Source of the DNA: Megascapheus bottae
Lineage: Eukaryota > Chordata > Mammalia > Rodentia > Geomyidae
Assembly (NCBI GenBank): GCA_024803745.1
Contig: JANJXV010000024.1
Span: 15,695,927 to 15,759,926, forward strand
Length of the DNA stretch: 64,000 nucleotides
Reading direction: 5' to 3'
The notes under the pieces are model-generated. The model had not been told where the DNA came from. It was given only the letters and a program-made list of their open reading frames with translations, and did no database searches. Of the stretch, positions 10,963-21,005 are shown piece after piece (within the stretch, counting starts at the first letter, position 1; each line of letters starts with the position of its first letter). Both the position numbers and the translations under genes were made by a program.

Positions 10963-12715
10963 TCATCATTATCGTCATCACCATCAGTTTTCATTTCACT
11001 TTATTAGGGATGTTCTACATAATCATAGCTTTAGCTTACAGCAAAGACTCTAAGTTGGTATCTTGAATCTTGGACTTAGTACAAATTAGTCTTATTCAGG
11101 AACTCGAATTGCCTATAAAATTTGATTGTTTTTTCCATTCTTGACACTGGTCCATGTGTTGGCAGAGAAATGTGGTTACAGAGAAACATAAAATAGGGAA
11201 CTATTGTGTTCACCTTTTGGTCTGAGAGGCTATGTATACCACTATTTTGTCTCTTATCTGAAGATCATTCTTATTATACTTTGGAAGTAAAGACTCTAGA
11301 GCATACCTTGTGAATGTACTTGGATTATATGTGACAGAAACTCAAATCCTATTAATTTACAAGGAGAGGGTTTAAGTTTATTCTTGTTGGAATGACAGAG
11401 TACATTGCTTATACTTAAGCAGGACTTTGCTAATAAATAAGTTGGAAGGACAGAGATGAGTGGGCCTGGGAACAATCTGGAGACTTTCATTTTTCCTGTT
11501 AAAGATGCAGAAATCTATTTAGCCTGCAAAGTTTCTGCTTATGACCTTTGCAGTCACTTTGAGATTGGGAAATTGTGATTGAGGAACCTGGAATTTGGAG
11601 AAATCCCATGGCACATTGGAAGTTCCATGACTTGTTTAGCTGATATCTGGCATTTAAGCTTATGCTTCTCATGCCTGAGCATTATACTGGCTGGCACTTG
11701 TAACCATTGCCACCTCTAGATTCAGTTATTTCCTATGATGCTGTATTGCATATTACTGTCCACTGTTTTATGACTCCAGAAATAGCCTACAAGAAGAATA
11801 TATGTATGTATGGCTTTTTTCCTGAAGGGTAGAAATTGCAGTTAATTGAAATCCAAGCCTCTAAGGTTCCTAGGCCTGTAAGAGGCCTTTCCTAATTCAA
11901 GTCAGCTTAAAGAATCATCAGGTAATTTAATGATCTTGCCTGCTTATTGTCTTTTAGATCAGTGGCAAAAACCTTGATCCACACTGGATTTAGGCAGCTG
12001 AGCTCACTGCAAAATAATGTTTTACATTTTCTTTCTTAATATTTTGTAGTGGCTGTGGGATAGAGAATGTTTTCAGTGAGACTTTGTAGATTCATTTCAT
12101 CCTGAGTGCCTAAAGTGGAAGGCAAACACTGGTTTTCCTAATCTTGTGTGGGCAATGGGAGAGTTCCTATGAATATTGATGACATTCCAGCTTATTTCTA
12201 GTAGCTTTAATTGCGCCAGATCGAAACAGATTTATGTCTTGTTTATGTGGGCGATTCCTAATCTCTTTTATTCTTTGATGCATTACAAAAAATTTTACTT
12301 TTTCTTCCCCTGTTTACAAGAGTGCTCATGGTGAGGACCCACGTGCCTTTGAAAAGCCTGCAATTGACCTTGGCTTCTTTTTCCTTATTAGCCATTCCTG
12401 CTTTTTCCACCCCTCATTTTACCTTCCAGTGTTCTACTGAAACTCTTTTTGCTCCAGTCCCTAAATACCTGTGAGTTGCAAATTTCTCTTTTCCATATTT
12501 GACCTCTGTGTAGCCCCTGACTCTGCTGATAAATCTCTTCTCTTTTGTCTTCTGAAATATTTTGTGGCTTCCTTTCTCTCTAGAAACTCCTTAACTGTCC
12601 TTTTAGGATACAGTTTACAAAAGTGCTGGCTCTGGCCCTTGCTTTTCGGGCTCTGCATTATATCCCTAAGCTCTGCATTATATCCTCCCAAAATTTATAC
12701 TTGAATAATGTCCTC
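10963..12715. other. Unique intronic sequence
   Basis: About 1.75 kb without recognised repeats. The T/C-rich part at 12250-12700 yields short open frames on both strands with no recognisable product. Confidence 0.5.
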
Positions 12716-12953
12716 TATATTTCTCCTGAATTCCCTGGCTTGTATACCTAAGTACCTAAATGCAAAACACCTTGAATTTAACATACCAAAATTTGAACCT
12801 CAAACTTCTTCTAAATTTCTATCTTTAACTTAGGTATGTATGTGTCATTTGGCTTTATACATGTCCCCCCTCCCCTCGTCAAGAAAAATAGCCATCATTA
12901 TCACTATTTCTCAAGCCAGAAAACTACAGAGATGAATCCAGAGCCCTCTGCAT
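12716..12953 (-). repeat. Possible ancient LINE-like fossil
   Basis: Scattered similarity to an old mammalian interspersed repeat: AACATACCAAAATTTGAACC and CTCAAGCCAGAAAACTACAG, with the final segment about GAGCCCTCTGCATTCTT. Family and orientation are uncertain. Confidence 0.35.
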
Positions 12954-13242
12954 TCTTTTTTGAGTGAGTCATGGGGCTTGAACTTGACCTGGGCGCTATC
13001 TCTGAGCTCTTCAGCTCAAGATTACCGCCCTACTCCTGGGTCTGGGCAATGTCCCTGAACTCTTTAGCTCAAGGCTGCCTCTTTACCCTTAAGCCAAGCC
13101 CAACTTCTCATTTTTTAGAGGTTTTTTGGAGATAAGAGTCTCAGGTCCTTTTGTGCCAGGGCTGGCTTTGAACTTTGATCCTCAGATCTCAGCTTCCTGA
13201 GTAGCTAGAATTACAGGTGTGAGCCACTGTACCCAGTCTTCT
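12954..13242 (-). repeat. 7SL-headed composite SINE, antisense, with internal duplication
   Basis: The ID-like half appears partly twice: GGGGCTTGAACTTGACCTGG with GAGCTCTTCAGCTCAAGATT, then a second TGGGTCTGGGCAATGTCCCT with ACTCTTTAGCTCAAGGCTGC. The head half follows (GCTTCCTGAGTAGCTAGAAT, GTGAGCCACTGTACCCAG). The element is about 50 bp longer than its relatives for that reason. Confidence 0.9.
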
Positions 13243-13811
13243 GCTTTCTTTAATATTATGGTTACTTCAGCTCATTGTGTCTAGTTGCAGATTTGGTTCT
13301 TCTGGCAGCTCTCCTAGGCTCTTTAAAGACATCTTATTATTTTGACTTAACAGATGAAGATACTTGAAAGAGATTGAAAAAAAATTTTAAATAATTAAAG
13401 GTTTAAGAAGCATCAATTCCAAGAAAGAATATAATCTTTGCTTCTTACATGCTACATTTGTAAGAAGGGAAAACAAATAAAAGCAAATAAACCAAAAGAG
13501 AAATGTTAATCACTTCCTAGTAATAAATAATTCAGAGGACTATACTTCCCTTTTTGAGGTCTTAGATTTCTGTCTTTACTTTTCTGTTTATTCTTGCTTA
13601 TCACAGGAGATATGTTGGTTCCTCACTGCTCTCATTCAGATTTTTTTCCTCAAACAGCTAGCTATATTAAAATGAAATAGACATTTCATACAATTACCTA
13701 CTGAAAATATATAATTGAGTGTATTTTGGTATACCTACAAGGTTTTGTAACCATGGCTGGTATGTAGCTCCAGAATATTTTTGTCTGTTCCAACTACCAC
13801 CCACTCCAAGC
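13243..13811. other. Unique intronic sequence
   Basis: No recognised repeat between the SINE and the L1 target-site duplication. Confidence 0.5.
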
Positions 13812-13825
13812 ACCACAAATGTTTT
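13812..13825. repeat. L1 target-site duplication, left copy
   Basis: ACCACAAATGTTTT, identical to 15067-15080, flanking the antisense L1. Confidence 0.9.
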
Positions 13826-15066
13826 TTTTTCATATATTTTTTATTGTAATTAATAGAAGGGTTACATTACATTCGCCAGATGGAAGGTGCATTACTTCAC
13901 ATACATTGATACCCTTTCTCATGTCTTGGTCCACATTTCCCTTCCCCCCACCCTTATCTTGTTTTCCCCCCTTTCCTATCCAATTTCAAATAACCAAATA
14001 CAAGTATATCCAATATATCAGATAACAAAGTGAAATACTGTAACAATATGAGATAACCAAGGGACAGCAAAAGAGATGAGAGATAACATAGTACATTAAG
14101 GACAACAATCACTCATTATATGGCTTTTGTTTCTATATGCTAGAGGTTCTTTCATTTAGCATCATATTATATGGCCTTATGTATCTAGGTTTTGCTCTAT
14201 TGCAAATCTCTGCTAGAAGAGTCCAAGGTTATGGCAAATGAGGGAAACCATTGAGCCTATGTTCCGTTGAGTCTGGCTTACTTCACTTAATATGATTTTT
14301 TTCTAAGTCTTTCTTTCCATTTCCTTACAAATGGGGAGATGTCATTCATTCTGACAGCAGCATAGAATTCCATTGTGTATAAATACCACATCTTGTTGAT
14401 CCACTCATCAACTGAGGGACATCTGGGTTGGTTCCATATCTTTGCTATGGTAAATAGTGCTGCAATGAACATCATTGTGCTAGTGGATTTAGTATGTCCT
14501 TGTTTCTGGACGGTTGGGTAAATGCCAAGTAGTGGAATTGCTGAGTCACAGGGGAGCTCTGTGTTCAATCTTTTGAGGAACTGCCATACTGTTTTCCATA
14601 GTGGTTGAATGAGTTTGCAATCCCACCAACAGTGTAGTAGTGATCCCTCCTGGCCACATCCCTTCCAGCATCTGTTGTTATTAGTTTTCTTGATCCTGGC
14701 CATTCTAACTAGAGTGAGGTGGAATCTTAGAGTTGTTTTGATTAGCATTTCTTTTATGACCAGAGATGTCAAGCATTTCTTCATGTGTCTATAGGACATT
14801 CTTATTTCTTCTTCAGAGAAGACTCTCTACGTCTTTGGCCCATCTTTTAATGGGATGTTTGTTTCTTTGGAGATTAGTTTTGGGGTGATTCAATTTTTTG
14901 AGCTGTTGATATATTTTAGATATGAGGCCTTTGTCCGTTGTATGGTTAGTGAAGATCTTCTCCCATTTTGTAGGCTTCCTAATTAATTTACTAGCTATGT
15001 CATTTGCCATACAGAAGCTCTGCAGTTTAATGCAGTCCCACTTATCCAGCCTTTCTCTGATTTGCA
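13826..15066 (-). mobile_element. 5'-truncated L1, antisense, 1.24 kb, with target-site duplication
   Basis: On the minus strand this is the end of ORF2 followed by the 3' UTR and poly(A) (poly-T at 13822). The frame at 14799-14287 reads [20 protein letters not shown], then [16 protein letters not shown] and [20 protein letters not shown], the L1 ORF2 C-terminal Cys-rich region. An adjacent frame at 15073-14813 carries the segment before it, so at least one frameshift separates them. ACCACAAATGTTTT is present at both 812-825 (i.e. 13812-13825) and 15067-15080, a 14-bp duplication that defines the insertion exactly. The element is dead on arrival, lacking its 5' end. Confidence 0.96.
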
Positions 15067-15080
15067 ACCACAAATGTTTT
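15067..15080. repeat. L1 target-site duplication, right copy
   Basis: ACCACAAATGTTTT, identical to 13812-13825. Confidence 0.9.
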
Positions 15081-15177
15081 ATCTATCTCTGCATCCTTCT
15101 CCATCTTGACATTTTATAGGAATCATGCAATATGTAGTCTACTTTTACTTTTTTAACAGTCTAATGATCAACATTAA

Positions 15178-15260
15178 CATGCTGTAGGTGGGAATATAAA
15201 CTGATTCAACCACTGTGGAAGGGAGTTTGGAGAGTCCTGAAAAAATGAAACATTTAACAA
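15178..15260 (+). mobile_element. Old L1 ORF2 remnant
   Basis: GTAGGTGGGAATATAAACTG, CAACCACTGTGGAAGGGAGT and TTGGAGAGTCCTGAAAAAAT match the HCWW-QPLWK part of L1 ORF2 in sense. The continuation to about 15480 is too diverged to call. Confidence 0.65.
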
Positions 15261-16785
15261 CTTTACCATCCAGAGATACCACTCTTAGGTCTCTTTTCTT
15301 AACAAAGCAGGTCTCCTGACTGTTGAGCTGCTTATGTTCCCTAACTAAAAAGCTAGATTTGCTATGTGGAGCCCAGTAATCCTGGCCATACCAGAAGTGG
15401 CACCAAACTTGGATCTCTATTGAGAGTAGCCACAATAAATCTAGTATATCTATTTATTTTACTCCCTCTAGTTTTCAGCCATGTGCCTGGACCTTCAAGC
15501 TACCGGGGAATGTGTCCTAATATGAATGTTGTGGATTTCAAAAAACATTGAATATAATATATACATACTAAGTTATAATTTTGTAAAGTAAGGACATTTG
15601 GCTACATCATTGCCACCATGACAGAAAATAACAGAAGTTTCCCCCTAAGGAAAAATACAAATAATTTTACCTTTTTGAGAAGTCAGTGTATTTTATTTTT
15701 TTTATTTTGGTATCCACTATGGAAATATACATATATTCTGAAGAATTATATCTGGGACCATAGTCTTTTTTACCGAGCATCAATTTTAAGTGGTATTTAA
15801 AGGTAACTGGATATTTACCGTCTGTGATGCCATGTTTATACCCATTGTTTCCAAGACTGAATTAACTGTTTCATCTGTTATACTCACACACATATTTCTG
15901 TATTTTGTTTTTTCTCTGTTACTGTTTGAGTAGTTCTTCAGTAGCACAGATGAAAAAGAAAAAGATTCTAGGCATTTGTGAGTGAAAATATGAACTGGCA
16001 TTCAGCAGGTTGAAGAACATACTTGAGCAGTAGAATGGCTTCCATTTACAATGTGTAATTTCTAGGTTATGGATTGTAGACTAGAAATACTTTTGATTGA
16101 TGCTGTTTCATTCAAATTACATTGTCAAATAGATATTACGATTCAATCATATAAGGCACTTATGGGCTGTTACATTGGCACATTAATTATAATAATTGGG
16201 CAGTAAAGGAACTCTGGGAATAGATAATATGCTATATGTTTTGATGAGGTTGTAGTATAACCCCTTACTTATGGTAATAAGATCCTTTTATCTGATTGTG
16301 ATATCAAGCTCTTTTGCTTTGTTTTTTCTTACTTTCAGGTTATTTCCTTTAAAATCAGTTTATTCAGAAGCTATACATGGAGGGCCACCCAATAAATCTG
16401 ATATTCCAAGATTTTCTGTGTTTGTTGTTCATAATATACATATTAAATTAATTCTGCAAATATTTGTTAATTCTTGTTCTAAGTGCTGTTGCATATAGAA
16501 ATGTATAATGCAAGGCTGCCTTGAAAGACTAATAATAGAGAAGAGAGGCAAAATTGCTGTATATGAATAAACATGACCCCCGTTAACTGAGCCAAGTAAT
16601 GTAAGCCACATATAATAATTTCCTAAAAAGTGGGATAAAATATTATACAAATTTAGAGAAAGAATGATGATCCTAAGTCAGTGAAAGATGTAAGGATCAG
16701 TAACTGAGGAATTACTCTGTATATCTGATATAAAGCTCACTTTATCTGTATCTCTATTCAAGAATGGTAGTAAGAAGTAGGTGAC
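15261..16785. other. Unique or unrecognised intronic sequence
   Basis: AT-rich DNA after the old L1 remnant. No repeat, exon or RNA gene was identified. Confidence 0.45.
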
Positions 16786-16970
16786 TAAAAGCAATGACAT
16801 GGAAATCAACTTTTGTTTTATGCCTGTCTGCCTTGCAATCTCATTTTGTGTCCTTGAGTTTATAAAATCGATGTAATAATAATATGTCCAGCATATCTCA
16901 CTATGATAAATGAGATAATGTGGATGTCTAAGCTTCTCCCTATAGTGAAAGTCAGATTGCTTGGCAGATG
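16786..16970 (+). repeat. MIR element
   Basis: MIR core pattern: GTGTCCTTGAGTTTATAAAA, GATGTAATAATAATATGTCC, ATGATAAATGAGATAATGTG. It is diverged, as expected for an ancient element. Confidence 0.7.
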
Positions 16971-17327
16971 TGGTCCCCCCTCCTCCCTTTCAGCCACCTT
17001 AAACCATATATTTGAATGGTAGTTAAGCACAGCTTTCCATGACTAAAAGGATTAGTGTCCTTACCAAATTGCCTAATTTATTACTAGGAAGTAAATATTC
17101 TGTGTAACATCTGAAATGTAGTCTGAAAATTTTCGCTTGGATTTCCTGGAAAAGCTGCATATCTGAATGACCACTAAAATATGTTTAAAAGGAGACAAGT
17201 GTTTACTGAACTGTTACTGTTAGCTTTACTTTTTAAAATAAAGTATAATCATGCAAGAGGGTATTATAATAATTAAACATATGTGCACAGTACTTTGAAC
17301 AAGTTTATAGTGCCTACTGTATTCCTT

Positions 17328-17420
17328 TAAACAAGTGGTAGAGTGCTACCCTTAAGTTGAAGAGCTCAGGACACAGCCAGGGCCAGAGTTCAAGCCCCAC
17401 GAGCGACCAAAAAAAAAAAA
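17328..17420 (+). repeat. SINE 3' half, sense, 5'-truncated
   Basis: AAGTGGTAGAGTGCTACCC, GAAGAGCTCAGGACACAGCC, AGAGTTCAAGCCCCACGAGC and an A14 tail. Only the shared ID-like second half remains. It lies tail-to-tail with the antisense element that follows. Confidence 0.85.
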
Positions 17421-17656
17421 AAATTCCATATTGTGAGGCTCAAACTCAGGGCCTGAACACGGTCCTGAGCTCTTTTGGTCACAGCTAGAGCTCTAACACT
17501 TTGAGCCATACCTTAACTTCTGGTTTTCTGGTGGCTAATTACAGATTAGAGGCTCACAGACTTTCCTGCCTGGGCTGGCTTTATACTTTGATCCTCAGAT
17601 ATCAGCCTCTTGAGTAGCTAGTATTGTAGGTGTAAGGCACCATTGCCTGGCTATCA
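17421..17656 (-). repeat. 7SL-headed composite SINE, antisense
   Basis: GTGAGGCTCAAACTCAGGGC, GGTTTTCTGGTGGCTAATTA, CTCTTGAGTAGCTAGTATTG, CACCATTGCCTGGC. It shares the A-rich boundary with the sense SINE fragment to its left. Confidence 0.88.
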
Positions 17657-17693
17657 AATCATTAATTATGTTTATTTTACTTGCTTTCTCCAA

Positions 17694-17922
17694 AGTACCA
17701 GTCTTTGAACTCAGGGTCTTTTGCTTGCTAGCTCTGCCTACTCACTCAGCTGGCATTCTTCTTCGCTACACCTCCATGTTGGCTAGTTTTTGCTAGTAGT
17801 TTTGAAAATAAGAGTCTTGTAGACTTTTCTACCTAGGCTGTCTTTGAACTTTATACTTTCAGATCTTAGCCCCCTGAGTACTTAGATTTACAGACAAGAA
17901 CCACCAATCCCCATCCAATCAC
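17694..17922 (-). repeat. Diverged composite SINE, antisense
   Basis: CAGTCTTTGAACTCAGGGTC, ATAAGAGTCTTGTAGAC, CCCCCTGAGTACTTAGATTT. It is clearly older than its left neighbour. Confidence 0.75.
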
Positions 17923-18177
17923 GTTAACTTTATAGGAGAATATCTGGTTTTTATATACTAGTACATAAAGTCGCTTAGATCATGCAGCTGTTTGATATCA
18001 AATGTGTTATAGAATGATATTTGTACTGTTTGTTTTTAGAGTGTTACATTTTCTGAATTTGATATTTCTCTTGTATTCTAATATAAGTTATTTGTGTGTG
18101 TATGTGTGCATGTGATTTGTGTATGAGTGTATGTGTATTTGTATTTGTGTAAATGTTCTTTGGTTGTTTTGTTTATT

Positions 18178-18406
18178 TATTTATTTTGTGGTTCCTGGGG
18201 CTTGAATTCAGTCTGGGTGCTGTTCAGAGCTCTTAAGCTCAAAGCAACCTCCCTATCCTGAGCCAAGTCCTACTTCCCATTTTGTAGAGGTTAATTGGAG
18301 ATAAGAGTCTCAGGTCCTTTTGTGCCTGGACAGGCTTTGAACCTTGATCCTCAGATCTCAGCTTCCTGAGTAGCTAGGATTACAGGGGTGAGCCACCACA
18401 CCCCTG
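18178..18406 (-). repeat. 7SL-headed composite SINE, antisense, just upstream of an EXOC4 exon
   Basis: GTTCCTGGGGCTTGAATTCA, GGTTAATTGGAGATAAGAGT, GCTTCCTGAGTAGCTAGGAT, GGGGTGAGCCACCACACCCC. It ends about 40 bp before the exon at 18446, so only a short native stretch remains for the branch point and pyrimidine tract (GGATTAAATG, then TTTGTTTTTTGATTTGTTTT). Confidence 0.93.
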
Positions 18407-18445
18407 GATTAAATGTTCTTTGTTTTTTGATTTGTTTTGCTACAG

Positions 18446-18620
18446 GTTACTTCTAGAGCTCCTGGAACTGTTGTTTGACAAGTTTAATGCTGTGGCCACT
18501 GCCCATTCTGTGGTCCTGGGGTATCTGCAGGACTCTGTTGGGATTCCAGTGAGCCAGCAGGAAGAGATCAAATTGTATGATATGGCAGATGTGTGGGTGA
18601 AAATCCAAGATGTGTTGCAG
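18446..18620 (+). CDS. EXOC4: EXOC4 (SEC8) next internal coding exon, about residues 336-394
   Basis: This 175-bp exon continues EXOC4. Its first G completes the arginine codon split with exon 230-473. It then encodes [17 protein letters not shown] and, at its end, [17 protein letters not shown], a leucine-rich helical stretch typical of the rod-like helical bundles of exocyst subunits. The acceptor is TTTTGCTACAG, with AG at 18444-18445. The donor is GTAAGA at 18621, close to the mammalian consensus. The exon ends on a complete codon (phase 0). The segment between GYLQD and QQEEIKLYD is where it differs most from human SEC8 as I recall it. An antisense SINE ends only about 40 bp upstream. 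The next exon, expected to begin with MLLTEYLDMKN, was not found before 64000. Confidence 0.97.
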
Positions 18621-18624
18621 GTAA

Positions 18625-20585
18625 GAACCTTCTTGATTCAGTATAACCCTTACTTTTTGAGAATAACAAAATAATCAACTACTTTAAATATTAATGTCAG
18701 AGTCATAAACAGGTGAGAAAGTAATGCTTCCAAGAATAAAGAACACCACTAGTGCCATTCACGTTTACCATCTTCAGAAAGTCTTTCAGTTAGCTTTTTT
18801 TCTTTTTCTGGCTTTTTTTTTCTGGCTTAGGCTTTAAAAATAAAAACATATTCTCAAAATATAGCAATCAAAGTTGTACAGTATCTGGCTTTTTGTTCGG
18901 ATATGTTTTACCTCACTGGAATCAGTCAAATATTAAGATAGTAAATGGCTTGAGAAGTGGAGGAAGTATATTGTTGATTGAGAACATGCTATGTAATAAA
19001 TTTGATACTTGCAAAGGATATGGAGTATATAGAGTGAGATTTTTGTCTCAACAAACTAAACCATTAAAAAATTTAAGAATATACTCAATATTAACATGTT
19101 CATAAGCATTATCCTAGAAAATGAACTTAATTTATTGACTATTTTCTTACAACCACCTTTTTTTTTGCTGGTCAAGAACTTAGTATAAGGAGTGAAAGTA
19201 AATATGTAAGATGTAAGTGTACCACTTTGATTGATTGACGGAGGAAGAAATTATATTGCTTTTTGGGAATGATACTACTGAGATGGTATTTAGAATTGTA
19301 TTATATTTTTTCTCCATATGCCAGCAAAACATATTTGATTTGGCCAGATGGAATTTAGAAATAAAATTAAGAGTTAGCTGAAATAGGTTTGACATAGCTA
19401 AATAGAAGTGAGTTGCTTAGGTAGTAGCTACTAATATGAGAAAAATTAAATATATGGAAGGAATTGAAAACTGTAACTGTGTAGGAATGAAATTACTTAG
19501 ATGGCATATAGGATTTTTTTTGTGGCAAAAAATAAATCATGAATTTAAATTGCACTTATTTTGGGGAATGTAGGCTTGCTCCTGGTAGATTGAATGATTG
19601 ATTCTTAGTTATAAATTCATTAGACTTTTTGTGGTACAGTACATTTGCTTTATTGATGGTTTTATGAAAATAATGTGGGTTAAAACTACATTTTCCAAGT
19701 TCCTGTAACCACTATGTCAATTACTATGTACCTGTAATAGGTGTTTGATAAATATTTCTATAAACACATATATATCCTGATTCATTAATGTATTAGTGGA
19801 AATAATATTTGTCTTTTATATTAGCTGTTTAAGTCTAAGATTATATTTTAAATCCATTTCATAAGCAGAATTAGGGCCTTCTGGTTTTGTTCACTATGAA
19901 CTTATCATTTGCTATTAGCATCTATAAGCTTGGGTGGACCTAGATCTCATGGCTAGCAGAGAGAAGAGAACACATGAGGTGAGCTTAACTTTCTTTCCTG
20001 CTTCTTCATGTGGCACTTGACAAACTGTGGTTCAGGTAAGTGGTCAAACAGAGAAGACTCTGACTGAGCAGGGGTCTGAGTTTAGGTATGCAGAACAGCT
20101 GAAATTTATGGACTAGGATTCTGAGAGGAGGGAATTGAGTAAAAGAGTCCCAGAAAATGTAAAATGGAGTGCCATTGAATCTTTGGTAATATATGAAGTT
20201 GTGCATACCACAACACAATTACTGTGGAACTATATGCTGAATGGAGATTGAAGAATATTTGAAAATATTTGAATTCAGACTAGCTAGTTTTGATGGGGAG
20301 CATATTGAATATTGTATGCTGTCATCTGTGACTTCAGAAAGGTCATGCTTTAGGAATATAGCTGTTTCTTGCTATGCTGGAAAGGTTAGTGTAGGTTGTA
20401 CACAGCAAAACTTAAACCAAGTCCCTTTGGAAATAGCCATATCCTCTTCCAAATAAATTGTCTGATAGAGAAAAACTGTAAAATAAGAACAACATAACTC
20501 AAATTCTCAGTAATGAAACATCCATAGTGTCTCGAATGCTTAATGAAAAAGTAAGAAAATGTGGCACATAGTCACAGTAAAGAAG
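18625..20585. other. Unique intronic sequence
   Basis: About 2 kb of AT-rich DNA directly after the second EXOC4 exon. No repeat or extra exon was recognised. Confidence 0.5.
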
Positions 20586-20591
20586 TTCATA

Positions 20592-20792
20592 GAGCCAAGA
20601 GTTTGGGCTAGTGATTGAGTGCTTGCTTAGCATGCACAAAGACCCAAGTTTGATTCCTTGGTACCACATACATGGAGAAAGCTGGAAGTGGTGCTATGGC
20701 TCAAGTGGAAAACCTCTAGACTTGATAAAGTCCAAGTACAGCGCTCAGGCCCTGAGCTCAAGCCCAGGTTTGGCAAAAAGAAAAAAAAAATT
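20592..20792 (+). repeat. ID-like SINE, sense
   Basis: GCCAAGAGTTTGGGCTAGTG (tRNA-like head, box A region), TTTGATTCCTTGGTACCACA (box B region), GGAAGTGGTGCTATGGCTCA, CCTGAGCTCAAGCCC and an A-rich tail. About 200 bp. Confidence 0.93.
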
Positions 20793-20805
20793 TCTTATAT
20801 TTTTG

Positions 20806-21005
20806 GGCCTGGCATTTGGCCTAGTTGTAGAGTGCTTGCCTAGGGTGCAGCAAGCACCTGGGTTTGATTCCTCCGTACTACATACAAACAAAAAGCTGGA
20901 AGTGGTGTTTTGGCTCAAGTGGTGGAGTACTAGCCTTGAGGAAGCTCAGGACAGTGCTCAGGCCCTGAGTCCAAGCCCTATGACTGCCAGTTTTTTTTTT
21001 TTTAA
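20806..21005 (+). repeat. ID-like SINE, sense, next to the previous copy
   Basis: GGCCTGGCATTTGGCCTAGT, GGGTTTGATTCCTCCGTACT, AAAGCTGGAAGTGGTGTTTT, GGCCCTGAGTCCAAGCCC. It lies 13 bp after the preceding sense copy and differs enough to be an independent insertion. A 146-codon frame spanning both copies is repeat-derived. Confidence 0.93.

Larger units (their letters stand above)
474..18445 (+). other. EXOC4: EXOC4 intron between the two exons
   Basis: This is an 18.0 kb GT-AG intron (GTAAAT at 474, TACAG at 18441-18445). It carries SINEs, L1 pieces, MIR fossils, a Tigger-like transposon and microsatellites, which are listed separately. No other exon with good splice borders and family-recognisable coding was seen on either strand. 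Confidence 0.9.

Noticed and set aside
20592..20680. tRNA-like sequence with box B (and similar at 50468, 62915, 63598)
   Set aside because: These are the tRNA-derived heads of ID-like SINEs, without a full cloverleaf; not tRNA genes.
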